Origin: an uncultured Clostridia bacterium
GTDB lineage: Bacteria > Bacillota > Clostridia > TANB77 > CAG-508
DNA: 52,295 nt
Direction: 5' to 3'
Assembly: GCA_947632605.1 (NCBI GenBank)
Contig: CANRPX010000003.1
Location: 75,367-127,661 of the forward strand
The notes under the pieces were generated by a model. It searched no databases. It had not been told where the DNA came from and saw only the letters and a program-made list of their open reading frames with translations. A program made the translations under genes and the position numbers. Shown here one piece after another: positions 30,861 through 38,696 of this stretch (within the stretch, counting starts at the first letter, position 1; each line of letters begins with the position of its first letter).

Positions 30861-33380
30861 TTAAGCTAATTTATTTGTTCCAATTTCAGGATAATCATCT
30901 AAAATCTTTTGTACTAAGTTTTCATTTATTTTGAATTCTTTTACATATCCACCTAGTGAATTTGCTTTATCTTTCAAAGCTTCAACATCTGAATTAACGT
31001 AGATTTTAGCCTTTCCTTTTCCATTTTTTGCTTCTTGAACTAAATTAGACACTGGTGAATTACCATCAAAAGCAACAACAATAGAATTTCTTCTTTCAAA
31101 AATTTCATAATTAAAGCTTTTATAAATTCCCATTTCTTCTCTTTCAGTTGATATACAAACGCCATTTAAATCTTCACTTAGTAAACTATTTTTTACTTCT
31201 TTTGACACAGCTTTAGGAATTATAGCATTTATTTCAAATTTTTTATCTAATTCTTTTGAATAATCAATTATTGCTTTTTCATATCCAGACATTTTATGTC
31301 CTACAACGAAATATACTTTTTCATTATTTAAGTTCTTAATTAAATTTTCAATTATTTTTCTTCCTGCATCATCTATTTTTGTTTCTCTATTTTTAGCATT
31401 AAAACTTCCACCAGCAATTATAATAGGTATTTTATCTTCAGGCAATTTTTTTATTTTTTCTTTTAATTCAGTTTCAGAATCTAAATCATTATTAATTCTC
31501 ATATCAATTAAATTATCTTTGCTTTTTTCAAGGTTTTCATTTTCTAATTCTAAAACTGCTTCTCTAATAGTTCTTCCTGCTAAAAATTCTTTGAATTTTT
31601 TAGATTTTTTAGCAAAATATTTTTTGCTATCTTCAATTATCTTATCTTCTACTTTTCTCATTTTTAAGAAATCTTCATCTGTAAGTTCTAAAATATTGTG
31701 AAGTGCTAATTGTTCATTTATTGTATCTGTTCCATACATTCCACATCCATCTGTTCCTTGAACACATTTAATTCCATTTTCTAAATATTGTTTTAATGGA
31801 TGTCTATCTAGAATACTTAAATTATTTAATCTAACATTAGATGTTAGTTGAAACTCAAGTACAGCTCCTGTTTCTTTCATTTCTTTAATTAGTTTTTTAC
31901 CTTCTTCTGAATTTAAATCTGCTGTATATAATCCATGACCTATTCTAAATTTAGGCATTTTTTGTCCTTTTTTTAATGACTCTTTTATACATTGTATTGA
32001 TTTTGCTACATTATCTCTTAAGCAATCATTTTCTCCAGCATGTATTCTAACAGTAAAGCCTGGGTCTTCTTCTACTGCATATTGTACTAATTCATTTATT
32101 ACAGGTTTTAATTCTGTTATATCATTAATTTCTTCACCAATAAAATCGCTTCCTACTACATAAGGACTTTTAGCAACAGCTTTTAATACATCCAAATTTT
32201 CTCTTAAATATGTAGAACTTGTTTTTTGATCTTTTATTATTGTAAGTGGTATTCTTCTTATACCAGCAAGTAATCTAATTGCAACACCTGTTTCTTTTTC
32301 AATTTTAGGCATTACATCATGAATTTCTTCTAGTAATTTTATTGCTGGTTCTCCTATTTTTACTAAATCTGTATCTGTTATTTCTGCATAAGTAATACTT
32401 TGTTTTTGATATTCTCTAGCTATCCACAAGTATTTATCTTGTCTTAAAGTATTATTTTTATATGGACTATTTGCTTTTTTATCTTCTAATATTTTTTTAA
32501 CATATTTTACTATATCTTTTTCTGGTATTTTTTCAATATTTTTTATACTCAATTTAATTTTATTTTTAGAAAATTTAGGTTTGCAAAATACATATCTATA
32601 AATATAAACTTTTTCTAAATTAGTAAATACTGATTGACCATCTTTTAATAATCCTAAACTATTTCTTATTTTTGATATGTTTTCTTCTGCATTCTCTAAA
32701 TTATTTAAAATCAAATCTGCAAAATTAATAAAAGTATTATCATCAATTTTTCTAGTTAAATATTTTCCTGTTAAATCACTATTTTCAAATTGTTTTTCTA
32801 CAATTTTTCTATCTGCTAATAATACTTTTTCTTGTTTTTTTGTTATTTTTAAATTTATTTTTTTAATATAATATAATGGATATTTTATTTGATGAACTAT
32901 ACCTAAAGCTATTAAAACATCTGGTGTTAAGTTTGCATTCATGTGTGTATGTAAATCTGTTTTAAATTTAGATTTTTTCAAAATATATGATTTTACTATT
33001 GTTTTAGAAATATCTAATTTATAGTCTTTAGTTTGTGACATTAAAGTTTTTATGATAGCTGGCATTTTGGCTTTAACTTCTATTCTATCCTCATATATAT
33101 TTGCTATTTTCATTCCAGCTAATCTAAAAATATAAACATCTTCATTATCTCCATTTATTGAAGCTGGTATTATATTTTTTATTATTTTTAATCCATTCTC
33201 ATCTTCTGAAACATCTAAAGAACAAAGCTTTGCTAAGTTTTTAATCAAATTTCCATTTTTATGATTTGGAGTTCTTATAATATATTCTAATTCATCTTTA
33301 TTTTGAGTTTTATATAGTTCAACAACTATATCTTTCTCTTTATCGATATAGAATTTATTAAAATATTTTAAATTCTTCAT
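30861..33380 (-). CDS. adenosine-deaminase-superfamily amidohydrolase fused to a SLOG/Rossmann-like domain
   Basis: 839 residues. Residues 1-135 are an uncharacterised N-terminal region. Residues about 138-600 hold the metal site of the adenosine/AMP deaminase group: DLHTHM with H144 and H146, VVGSDFIGEE (409-417, compare VVGFDLAGDE of adenosine deaminase), HAGE with H447 and E450, IGHG with H482, TSN at 513-515, HP at 527-528 and TDG with D544. An insertion of about 170 residues (165-335) splits the barrel. The residue after the metal Asp is Gly545, where adenosine deaminases have a second Asp that binds purine N7, so the substrate may differ. Residues 650-830 look like a SLOG-type nucleotide-binding fold: IIIAGGSF, FVVGHKMSGYE and IVVAFDGNSP mark successive strands and loops. 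Own promoter and terminator; follows relQ. The combination suggests a sensor-effector or nucleotide-modifying enzyme; function unknown. Confidence 0.78.
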   Translation of the reverse strand: MKNLKYFNKFYIDKEKDIVVELYKTQNKDELEYIIRTPNHKNGNLIKNLAKLCSLDVSEDENGLKIIKNIIPASINGDNEDVYIFRLAGMKIANIYEDRIEVKAKMPAIIKTLMSQTKDYKLDISKTIVKSYILKKSKFKTDLHTHMNANLTPDVLIALGIVHQIKYPLYYIKKINLKITKKQEKVLLADRKIVEKQFENSDLTGKYLTRKIDDNTFINFADLILNNLENAEENISKIRNSLGLLKDGQSVFTNLEKVYIYRYVFCKPKFSKNKIKLSIKNIEKIPEKDIVKYVKKILEDKKANSPYKNNTLRQDKYLWIAREYQKQSITYAEITDTDLVKIGEPAIKLLEEIHDVMPKIEKETGVAIRLLAGIRRIPLTIIKDQKTSSTYLRENLDVLKAVAKSPYVVGSDFIGEEINDITELKPVINELVQYAVEEDPGFTVRIHAGENDCLRDNVAKSIQCIKESLKKGQKMPKFRIGHGLYTADLNSEEGKKLIKEMKETGAVLEFQLTSNVRLNNLSILDRHPLKQYLENGIKCVQGTDGCGMYGTDTINEQLALHNILELTDEDFLKMRKVEDKIIEDSKKYFAKKSKKFKEFLAGRTIREAVLELENENLEKSKDNLIDMRINNDLDSETELKEKIKKLPEDKIPIIIAGGSFNAKNRETKIDDAGRKIIENLIKNLNNEKVYFVVGHKMSGYEKAIIDYSKELDKKFEINAIIPKAVSKEVKNSLLSEDLNGVCISTEREEMGIYKSFNYEIFERRNSIVVAFDGNSPVSNLVQEAKNGKGKAKIYVNSDVEALKDKANSLGGYVKEFKINENLVQKILDDYPEIGTNKLA

Positions 33381-33424
33381 ATAATTATAATTACTCCTTC
33401 CTTACTTATACTAGTTAATTCTAT

Positions 33425-33453
33425 ATTATAACAGATTTTACATATAAATTCAA
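33425..33453 (-). promoter_or_regulatory. predicted sigma-A promoter of the ADA-like/SLOG gene
   Basis: Minus strand TTGAAT, 17-base spacer, TATAAT, about 45 bases before the start. Upstream of the -35 lies AAAAGTTTACATAA, also seen in front of the operon at 48018, and an imperfect dyad TTTACAT/ATGTAAA flanks the -35 region. Confidence 0.65.
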
Positions 33454-33523
33454 TAGATTTTGTAAATTTATGTAAACTTTTCTATTTTAAATATAATTAT
33501 TATTATTTTATTCTTATTAGCAT

Positions 33524-33551
33524 AAAAAATCTAGTTAAAACTAGATTTTTT
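33524..33551 (-). terminator. intrinsic terminator after relQ
   Basis: AAAAAATCTAGTT pairs with AACTAGATTTTTT with a two-base loop; it overlaps the relQ stop codon. Confidence 0.85.
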
Positions 33552-34287
33552 ACAAGTTTGATTTTTCTTTTTTTATTTTTTCATCTTTATCTTCTGCTGA
33601 TTCTAGTACTATATTATTATTTCTTTTTTCTATTGTATTTGCTATTGTAAGCATATTATCATCAATATTGTTTATTACTTTTGCATATTTAATTAAATTT
33701 TTAGTTTCTTTTTGTGAAATATTTGTATTTTTATATTTTAATTTATGTTCTAGACTTGCCCAAAAATCCATTCCTAATGTACGAATTTGTATTTCAGCTT
33801 TCACAAACATAATTCTTGATGAAAGATGAACTGGAATTTCTACTATTAAATGATAGCTCATATATCCAGTTTTTTTAGGTTTTTTCATATAATCTTTTTT
33901 ATTTATAATTTTTATATCTTGAAAGTCTTCTATTATTTGAATTATTCTATATACATCACTTTTAAAATTACATACTATTCTTATTCCAGCAATATCGTTT
34001 ATTTTGTCAAATAAGTTTTGATATGTTAATTCACAACCTTTTCTTTTTAATTTTTCTATAATATTTTCTGGTTTTTTAATTCTAGTAGTTATATATTCTA
34101 TTGGTTCATATTCTGAGAAAAGTTTTAATTCATCTTGTATTATTTCAATTTTTGTTTTAATTTGTTTAAGTGCTGAATTATATAAAAACATTATTTTTTT
34201 AAATGTTTCACTTTTTACATCTATTAATTCATCATTCAGTAAGTGCTGTTCTATACTAGCAGGATAATTCTCTTCCAAATTCTTCAT
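33550..34287 (-). CDS. relQ: small alarmone synthetase, RelQ-type GTP pyrophosphokinase
   Basis: 245 residues, size of RelQ/YjbM. It transfers pyrophosphate from ATP to GDP or GTP, making (p)ppGpp, without a hydrolase domain. Visible parts: RIKKPENIIEKLKRKG at 69-84 (nucleotide-binding basic strip), NDIAGIRIVC near 97-106, GYMSYH at 141-146, EIQIRT with E165 and R169, and DFWASLEHK with H181. It precedes the ADA-like/SLOG gene by 170 bases with terminator and promoter between, so the two are not one operon but are neighbours. AAAGGA ribosome site seven bases before ATG. Confidence 0.92.
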   Translation of the reverse strand: MKNLEENYPASIEQHLLNDELIDVKSETFKKIMFLYNSALKQIKTKIEIIQDELKLFSEYEPIEYITTRIKKPENIIEKLKRKGCELTYQNLFDKINDIAGIRIVCNFKSDVYRIIQIIEDFQDIKIINKKDYMKKPKKTGYMSYHLIVEIPVHLSSRIMFVKAEIQIRTLGMDFWASLEHKLKYKNTNISQKETKNLIKYAKVINNIDDNMLTIANTIEKRNNNIVLESAEDKDEKIKKEKSNL

Positions 34288-34396
34288 TTAATCATCCTTT
34301 CTTATAATATATATTCATTTTGCACTTTTATATTATACATAAATTATTAAATTAATATTAAAAGTTTGTAAAAGTTTTGTGAACAGTTTATATTAA

Positions 34397-34855
34397 TTAA
34401 TAATCATATATTATATAATTTAATAAATTATCTCCATCATATTCGAATTTCATTGTGAAAAAATTATTATCGTTTTCTAATTTTTTTAGAAATAGTTTGT
34501 CCCCTTCCCAAGTATTAAGATTTACTATTTTTTCTTTATCTATCCATTCTAAGTCGCCCTCATTACATTCTATTAAATTACCTTCAAAATCATTTGAAGT
34601 AAAAATATACATATATTCTGTTTCCCATTCTTTTGAAGTATAAGTTACAATTCCTCTTAATTTAAATGTTTTTAATTTCAATCCTGTTTCTTCAAAAACT
34701 TCTCTTTTAATACATTCTTCTGGACTTTCATTATTTTCAAATTTTCCACCTATTCCTATCCACTTATCTTTGCTTATATCATTTTCTTTTTTAGTTCTAT
34801 GAAGCATTAAATACTTATTATTTTTTTCTATATAACATATTGTAGATAATATCAT
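34397..34855 (-). CDS. Nudix hydrolase (MutT / 8-oxo-dGTP diphosphatase-like)
   Basis: 152 residues. The Nudix box runs from G37 to G58 (GGKFENNESPEEC then KREVFEETG), with the metal-binding REVFEE glutamates intact. WIGIGGKFE at 32-40 is typical of MutT-like proteins of Firmicutes that clean 8-oxo-dGTP. It has a good ribosome site (AAGAAGGAAAG) and its own promoter and lies 109 bases before relQ. Confidence 0.88.
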   Translation of the reverse strand: MILSTICYIEKNNKYLMLHRTKKENDISKDKWIGIGGKFENNESPEECIKREVFEETGLKLKTFKLRGIVTYTSKEWETEYMYIFTSNDFEGNLIECNEGDLEWIDKEKIVNLNTWEGDKLFLKKLENDNNFFTMKFEYDGDNLLNYIIYDY

Positions 34856-34895
34856 TTTTCTTTCCTTCTTAATAAATAATTATTTTTTCAATTTT

Positions 34896-34924
34896 GTTAT
34901 ATCATGTTTTATCATAAAAGTAAA
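34896..34924 (-). promoter_or_regulatory. predicted sigma-A promoter of the Nudix gene
   Basis: Minus strand TTTACT, 17-base spacer, TATAAC, about 40 bases before the start. Confidence 0.5.
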
Positions 34925-35042
34925 TTACTAATTAGCTTAAATGTTCTTTATTTTATATTCATTTTTTATTACTTCATTTTCTCTATATTTTTTGCATATA
35001 TTTTCTTTTTTTGGAAATACTTTTTTTAAAGAGGTGATAAAT

Positions 35043-35216
35043 TTGACTGGTAAAGAACTTTTATATGTTGAAGATGCTTTAGGACATGAAAAATTTATGA
35101 AATCATGTGCTACTAAAACATCTGGTAAACTAACAGATCCTACTCTTTCTACTTATATGGGAGAGTTGTCTAAAAAACATGATGAAATTTTTAACAAATT
35201 TTTAAATTTATTGTAG
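35043..35216 (+). CDS. small spore coat-associated protein, partner of CotF-like protein
   Basis: 57 residues from a TTG start with GAGGTG seven bases upstream. An in-frame ATG at 34941 would add 34 very hydrophobic residues from a non-coding-looking leader without ribosome site, so I reject it. The text (TGKELLYVEDALGHEKF, then a helical C-terminus) matches the short ORFs found just before CotF-type coat genes in Clostridia, each perhaps half of a CotF-like two-helix unit. It is 8 bases before the next gene. A possible sporulation-sigma -10 (GCATATAT, about 34994) lies upstream. Function in the coat is inferred from the pairing. Confidence 0.75.
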   Translation: MTGKELLYVEDALGHEKFMKSCATKTSGKLTDPTLSTYMGELSKKHDEIFNKFLNLL

Positions 35217-35224
35217 GAGGTATT

Positions 35225-35473
35225 ATGGAAGATAGAGATTTAATGGAAAATGAATTGCTCATTATTAAAGGTGTTTGTGACTTATATCTTCATGGAACAA
35301 TTGAATCTACAACTGCTGAAGTACATCAAGCTTTTAAATGTGCTTTAAATGAAACTTTAGATATTCAAAATAAAATTTATAATTTAATGAAAGACAAAAG
35401 ATGGTATAATACAGAAGATGCAGAACAACAAAAAATAGATCAAACAAAGCAGAAATTTATGACAAATAATTAA
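35225..35473 (+). CDS. CotF-family spore coat protein
   Basis: 82 residues, helical. Features of the coat F domain are seen: start with DLMENELLIIKGVCDLY, GTIESTTAEVHQAFKCALNETLDIQNKIYNLM and then a W-Y motif (KRWYNTEDAEQQKI; GWY is usual) followed by a short tail. CotF proteins are structural proteins of the endospore coat. AGGAGG precedes the ATG. Forms a two-gene unit with 35043-35216, closed by the terminator at 35485-35525. Confidence 0.88.
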   Translation: MEDRDLMENELLIIKGVCDLYLHGTIESTTAEVHQAFKCALNETLDIQNKIYNLMKDKRWYNTEDAEQQKIDQTKQKFMTNN

Positions 35474-35484
35474 AATAGCAATAT

Positions 35485-35525
35485 AAAACACAGAAATACT
35501 AAATAATTTAGTACTTCTGTGTTTT
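35485..35525. terminator. bidirectional terminator between the coat pair and the Ham1-like gene
   Basis: AAAACACAGAA-a-TACTAAAT pairs with TTTAGTA-c-TTCTGTGTTTT, nearly perfect over 18 bases. T runs lie on both sides, so it can stop both convergent units. Confidence 0.88.
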
Positions 35526-35537
35526 GTAAATTTATAT

Positions 35538-36149
35538 TTAAATCATTTTATTTTTTAAAGATTTTTCAATAAAATCTATTACTTCATCTTTATTTTTTTC
35601 TTTATCATTTTCTTTTCTATCTTCTTCAGTAAGTTCAACTAAATACTTATTCAAAGCAGGAATAATTGTTATTGAATCTAGCGGGTATCCTGGATTTAAC
35701 TTTTCACAAGGTGTTTCCACGAAATAGAAATGGTCTTTATTCCATGAATATTCATATTTATTTTTTCCATCATATACAACCATTCCATATACCCATTTTG
35801 CAGTTAGTCTTCCACCATTTTCTTTTACTAATCCTGTATAATATTCAATCATTTCATCATCTGTAAGTTCTTTTCCATTTACTCTTCTTACATGAGTTCC
35901 TGGTTGTTTTTCTTCTGGTAATTCTTCTATAAATAAACTATTATCCATTCCAATAGATGTTATACCAGTTGCATCATAATATGCTTTTGCTTTTATAAAA
36001 GCATTTTCTAAAGCATTTTTACCATTTTCATCAACTTTAATATCTACATTTACATCTTTAATAGTTAATAATTTTATTCCTTTTTCTTTTAATGGCTCGC
36101 TATATTTTTTTATTTTAGCTGGATTTTTTGTTGCAAATAATACTTCCAT
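35538..36149 (-). CDS. Ham1/RdgB-like non-canonical purine NTP pyrophosphatase
   Basis: 203 residues. The start MEVLFATKNPAKIKKY is the nucleotide-binding strand-loop of the Ham1 family (ATxNxxK). ENAFIKAKAYY corresponds to the conserved ENAxxKA helix. The usual DDSGL is MDNSLFI here, and the region between 85 and 150 (HVRRVNGKEL ... KWVYGMVVYD) differs from classical RdgB, so this is a divergent subfamily; a preference for ITP/XTP is an assumption. A TTG at 36161 is in frame but lies within the GGAGG ribosome site of the ATG at 36149. C-terminal 25 residues are a charged tail. Confidence 0.82.
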   Translation of the reverse strand: MEVLFATKNPAKIKKYSEPLKEKGIKLLTIKDVNVDIKVDENGKNALENAFIKAKAYYDATGITSIGMDNSLFIEELPEEKQPGTHVRRVNGKELTDDEMIEYYTGLVKENGGRLTAKWVYGMVVYDGKNKYEYSWNKDHFYFVETPCEKLNPGYPLDSITIIPALNKYLVELTEEDRKENDKEKNKDEVIDFIEKSLKNKMI

Positions 36150-36208
36150 TTTTACCTCCAAAAATTTATTGTTAAAAATTATAATTTGCTAGCTTTAATT
36201 AATAATTT

Positions 36209-36565
36209 CTATTTTCTTTTCCAATCTTCACTATAATTTCTATTCATGTTTTTATTATGTTTTTCTATATATGCTGAAGATATTTCTTCTGGTGTTATAC
36301 CATATCTTAATAAAGTTTCTGTATAATACATTAATACATCACTCATCTCTTCTACAAAATGTTTTCTAATTTCTAAATTCTCCATAATAGCATTATCACC
36401 TTTTTTCTTTATTACAGATATTGCTTCTCCCATTTCTTCTATCATCCACAATAAAAAATTTCTACCATATTTTGCTTCCATTGGTGACCATATATCTTTA
36501 TTTAATTCCCATAATTCTTTTTGCATTTTCATCATATCTGAAATTTTAATATCATTATTTTCCAT
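36209..36565 (-). CDS. MazG-like nucleotide pyrophosphohydrolase
   Basis: 118 residues, all-alpha. The metal-binding pattern of the MazG/dUTPase superfamily is clear: E43-E44-x2-E47 (WMIEEMGEAIS) and E73-x2-D76 (VEEMSDVLMYYTE). Such enzymes cleave NTPs or dNTPs to the monophosphate. Extra N-terminal helix with W20 and W26. It lies 23 bases after the patatin gene and 59 before the Ham1-like gene, so two nucleotide-cleaning enzymes are probably co-transcribed. Confidence 0.87.
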   Translation of the reverse strand: MENNDIKISDMMKMQKELWELNKDIWSPMEAKYGRNFLLWMIEEMGEAISVIKKKGDNAIMENLEIRKHFVEEMSDVLMYYTETLLRYGITPEEISSAYIEKHNKNMNRNYSEDWKRK

Positions 36566-36588
36566 TTTATACTCCTTTATAATTTTTA

Positions 36589-37431
36589 TTAATCTTTCAA
36601 AAATTCTTTCATTTCCTTTAATTTATCAGTTGCATCTTTTATTCCCAAATCATACATTTCTTGTAGTTTTTCTGAATTTTTTTCAATTCTTTTTATTTTT
36701 AAATTTTTACTTGGTCTTATTACAAATATTTCTTTTTTATTTTCCATATCTATAATTTTTTCTACTGTACTATTATAAATTTTATATCTATTATTCAAGC
36801 ATTCTACAAATTCAGGATATTTTTTATATTTTATTTTTGTTAACAATTTATTTGCAGGTTTTTTTCTATATTCTATTGGTCTTGTAAGAACAACTATAAT
36901 TTTTTCATATCCTAATTCTTTACATTTATCAACAGGAATACTATTTGATGTTCCGCCATCTAGATATTTTTTTCCATCTATTTCAACTACTTTAGAAACA
37001 AAAGGCATTGCAGAAGTTGCTCTCATTACTTCCATTTGTTTAAAACAATCATATATTTTTATAAATTCAGATTTTCCAGTTTCAATATTTGTTACACCTG
37101 CATATAATTCTGTACTTGATTTTTCAAAAGTTTCTTCATCAAATACATCTAATTTGAAAGGCAATTCATAAAAAGCGAAATCTTTATTTATAATATTTCC
37201 AGTTTTTATTAGAGAAGAAATCCCCATATATCTTTTATCTTTAATATATTTCTTATTATATCTAATAACTCTTCCTTTTTGTTTTGAAATAAAGTTTATT
37301 CCAAACAAAATTCCAGCAGATACTCCAACTATACCATCTATTTTTATATTATTATCTAAAAAAACATCTAATACACCTGCTGTATACATTCCTCTCATTG
37401 CTCCGCCTTCTAGTACCAATCCTACTTTCAT
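36589..37431 (-). CDS. patatin-like phospholipase
   Basis: 280 residues. The Ser-Asp dyad is visible: oxyanion loop GGAMRG at 9-14, GVSAG with S38, and DGG with D158 (YLDGGTSNSIP). This bacterial group (YjjU/RssA-like) hydrolyses acyl esters; actual substrate unknown. No signal peptide, so cytoplasmic. Second gene after the nitronate monooxygenase, in a run with MazG and Ham1-like genes. Confidence 0.88.
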   Translation of the reverse strand: MKVGLVLEGGAMRGMYTAGVLDVFLDNNIKIDGIVGVSAGILFGINFISKQKGRVIRYNKKYIKDKRYMGISSLIKTGNIINKDFAFYELPFKLDVFDEETFEKSSTELYAGVTNIETGKSEFIKIYDCFKQMEVMRATSAMPFVSKVVEIDGKKYLDGGTSNSIPVDKCKELGYEKIIVVLTRPIEYRKKPANKLLTKIKYKKYPEFVECLNNRYKIYNSTVEKIIDMENKKEIFVIRPSKNLKIKRIEKNSEKLQEMYDLGIKDATDKLKEMKEFLKD

Positions 37432-37492
37432 ATTTTCACTCTTTTCTACTTTTTTGACAATTATAACAAATATTTTTTCTTAAGTAAATATT

Positions 37493-38545
37493 TTAATCTG
37501 TTAGTTCTTGCATTAAATCATGCACAGATATAATTTTATCTATTTTACTTACATTACTTCCACAAAAAATTAAGCCATTATCTAAATTTCCCTTAACAGA
37601 ATTAATAAGTGCATCTGTAATACAATATGGTGTAGTTTTTATATCACATGTTTTAATACAATTATAACATTTTCCTATTTTTTGACATTTTGTATCATAA
37701 ACTTTTTTAATAAATTCATTATTTATAGCTCTTCCTGGCATTCCAACAGGACTTGTAATTATTTTTATGTCTTCTTTTTTTGCTTTTACATAAGCTTCTT
37801 TAAATTCTTTTGAAGCATCACATTCATTTGTTGCTACAAAACGAGTAGCCATTTGAACTCCTGATGCTCCTAAACTTAAAAATCTTTTTATATCTGTTTT
37901 ATCCCAGATTCCTCCTGCTGAAATTACAGGAATCTCCTTGTTAAATTCTTTTTCTATTTCTTTAATATAATCTACAACTTCTTTTGTTATATCTTCAAGT
38001 TTTGGTTTATTATCAATTAATTCATCTTTTTTAAATCCTAAATGTCCACCAGCTTCTGGACCTTCTATTACTATCATATCCGGAACATAATTATATTTTT
38101 TTATCCAATGTTTTGTTATTAATTCACAACATCTTAAAGATGAAACAATTGGTGCAATTTTTGTATCTGTTCCTATAACATATTCTGGTAATTCTTTTGG
38201 TATTCCAGCACCAGAAATAATTAAATCTATTTTTTGTTTAACACATTCTTCTACTATCTCTTTATAATGTGTCATTGCAACCATAATATTAACTCCAAGA
38301 ATTTTATCTTCTCCAGCTATTTTTCTTGCCATTTTTATTTCTTTTTCAATTGCTCTTAAATTAGCCCCAATAGGATTTATATTAAAATCATCTTCTTTAA
38401 ATCCAATATCTGCTGTTGATATTATTCCAATTCCACCTTCTTTGCTTACTGTTCCAGCTAAATTATGAAGAGAAACTCCAACACCCATTCCACCTTGAAT
38501 AATTGGATATTTTGATTCTTTATTTCCTAATTTAATACCTCTCAT
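37493..38545 (-). CDS. nitronate monooxygenase / 2-nitropropane dioxygenase family FMN protein
   Basis: 350 residues, TIM barrel. QGGMGVGVS near 17-25, GANL.. and SGAGIP around 130, IEGPEAGGHLG around 160-170 with the catalytic-site histidine, and SAGGIWD plus GASGVQMATRF for FMN phosphate are the family blocks, shared with FabK enoyl-ACP reductase. A C-terminal part with five cysteines (CQKIGKCYNCIKTCDIKTTPYC) is typical of the clostridial subgroup and may bind metal. A promoter with palindromes (38561-38626) precedes it. Confidence 0.88.
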   Translation of the reverse strand: MRGIKLGNKESKYPIIQGGMGVGVSLHNLAGTVSKEGGIGIISTADIGFKEDDFNINPIGANLRAIEKEIKMARKIAGEDKILGVNIMVAMTHYKEIVEECVKQKIDLIISGAGIPKELPEYVIGTDTKIAPIVSSLRCCELITKHWIKKYNYVPDMIVIEGPEAGGHLGFKKDELIDNKPKLEDITKEVVDYIKEIEKEFNKEIPVISAGGIWDKTDIKRFLSLGASGVQMATRFVATNECDASKEFKEAYVKAKKEDIKIITSPVGMPGRAINNEFIKKVYDTKCQKIGKCYNCIKTCDIKTTPYCITDALINSVKGNLDNGLIFCGSNVSKIDKIISVHDLMQELTD

Positions 38546-38560
38546 CTTTTGTCCTCCTTT

Positions 38561-38626
38561 ATCTAGTTTTCAATACTAGATTACTATTTTTAAAAAACTA
38601 TGTCAATGTGTTGACCAAGCGTTCAA
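38561..38626 (-). promoter_or_regulatory. promoter with overlapping palindromes before the nitronate monooxygenase gene
   Basis: Minus strand TTGACA (38601-38606), 17-base spacer, TAATCT (38578-38583). ATCTAGT and ACTAGAT (38561-38567 and 38575-38581) form a dyad over the -10 and start region. A second, looser dyad TTGACCAAGCGTTCAA lies at 38611-38626, just upstream of -35, and is unusually GC-rich for the region. Likely operator sites for a repressor or activator not encoded here. Confidence 0.5.
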
Positions 38627-38629
38627 AAT

Positions 38630-38664
38630 AAAAAATAAGGATGATTTTCTCATCCTTATTTTTC
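38630..38664 (-). terminator. intrinsic terminator after the second Nudix gene
   Basis: AAAATAAGGATGA pairs with TCATCCTTATTTT with a four-base loop; followed by T run on the minus strand. It ends the rnr-rlmD-PP2C-Nudix run. Confidence 0.88.
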
Positions 38665-38696
38665 CATATTTAAAATTTATTATTCTTATATCATTA

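Noticed and set aside
30861..34287. Reading relQ and the ADA-like/SLOG gene as one defence operon
   Set aside because: A strong terminator and a separate promoter lie between them, and no ATPase, nuclease, TIR or other effector gene is adjacent.
34941..35042. 34-residue hydrophobic N-terminal extension of the small coat protein
   Set aside because: The region has the T-rich composition of a leader, no ribosome site before the ATG, and a good ribosome site exists before the TTG at 35043.
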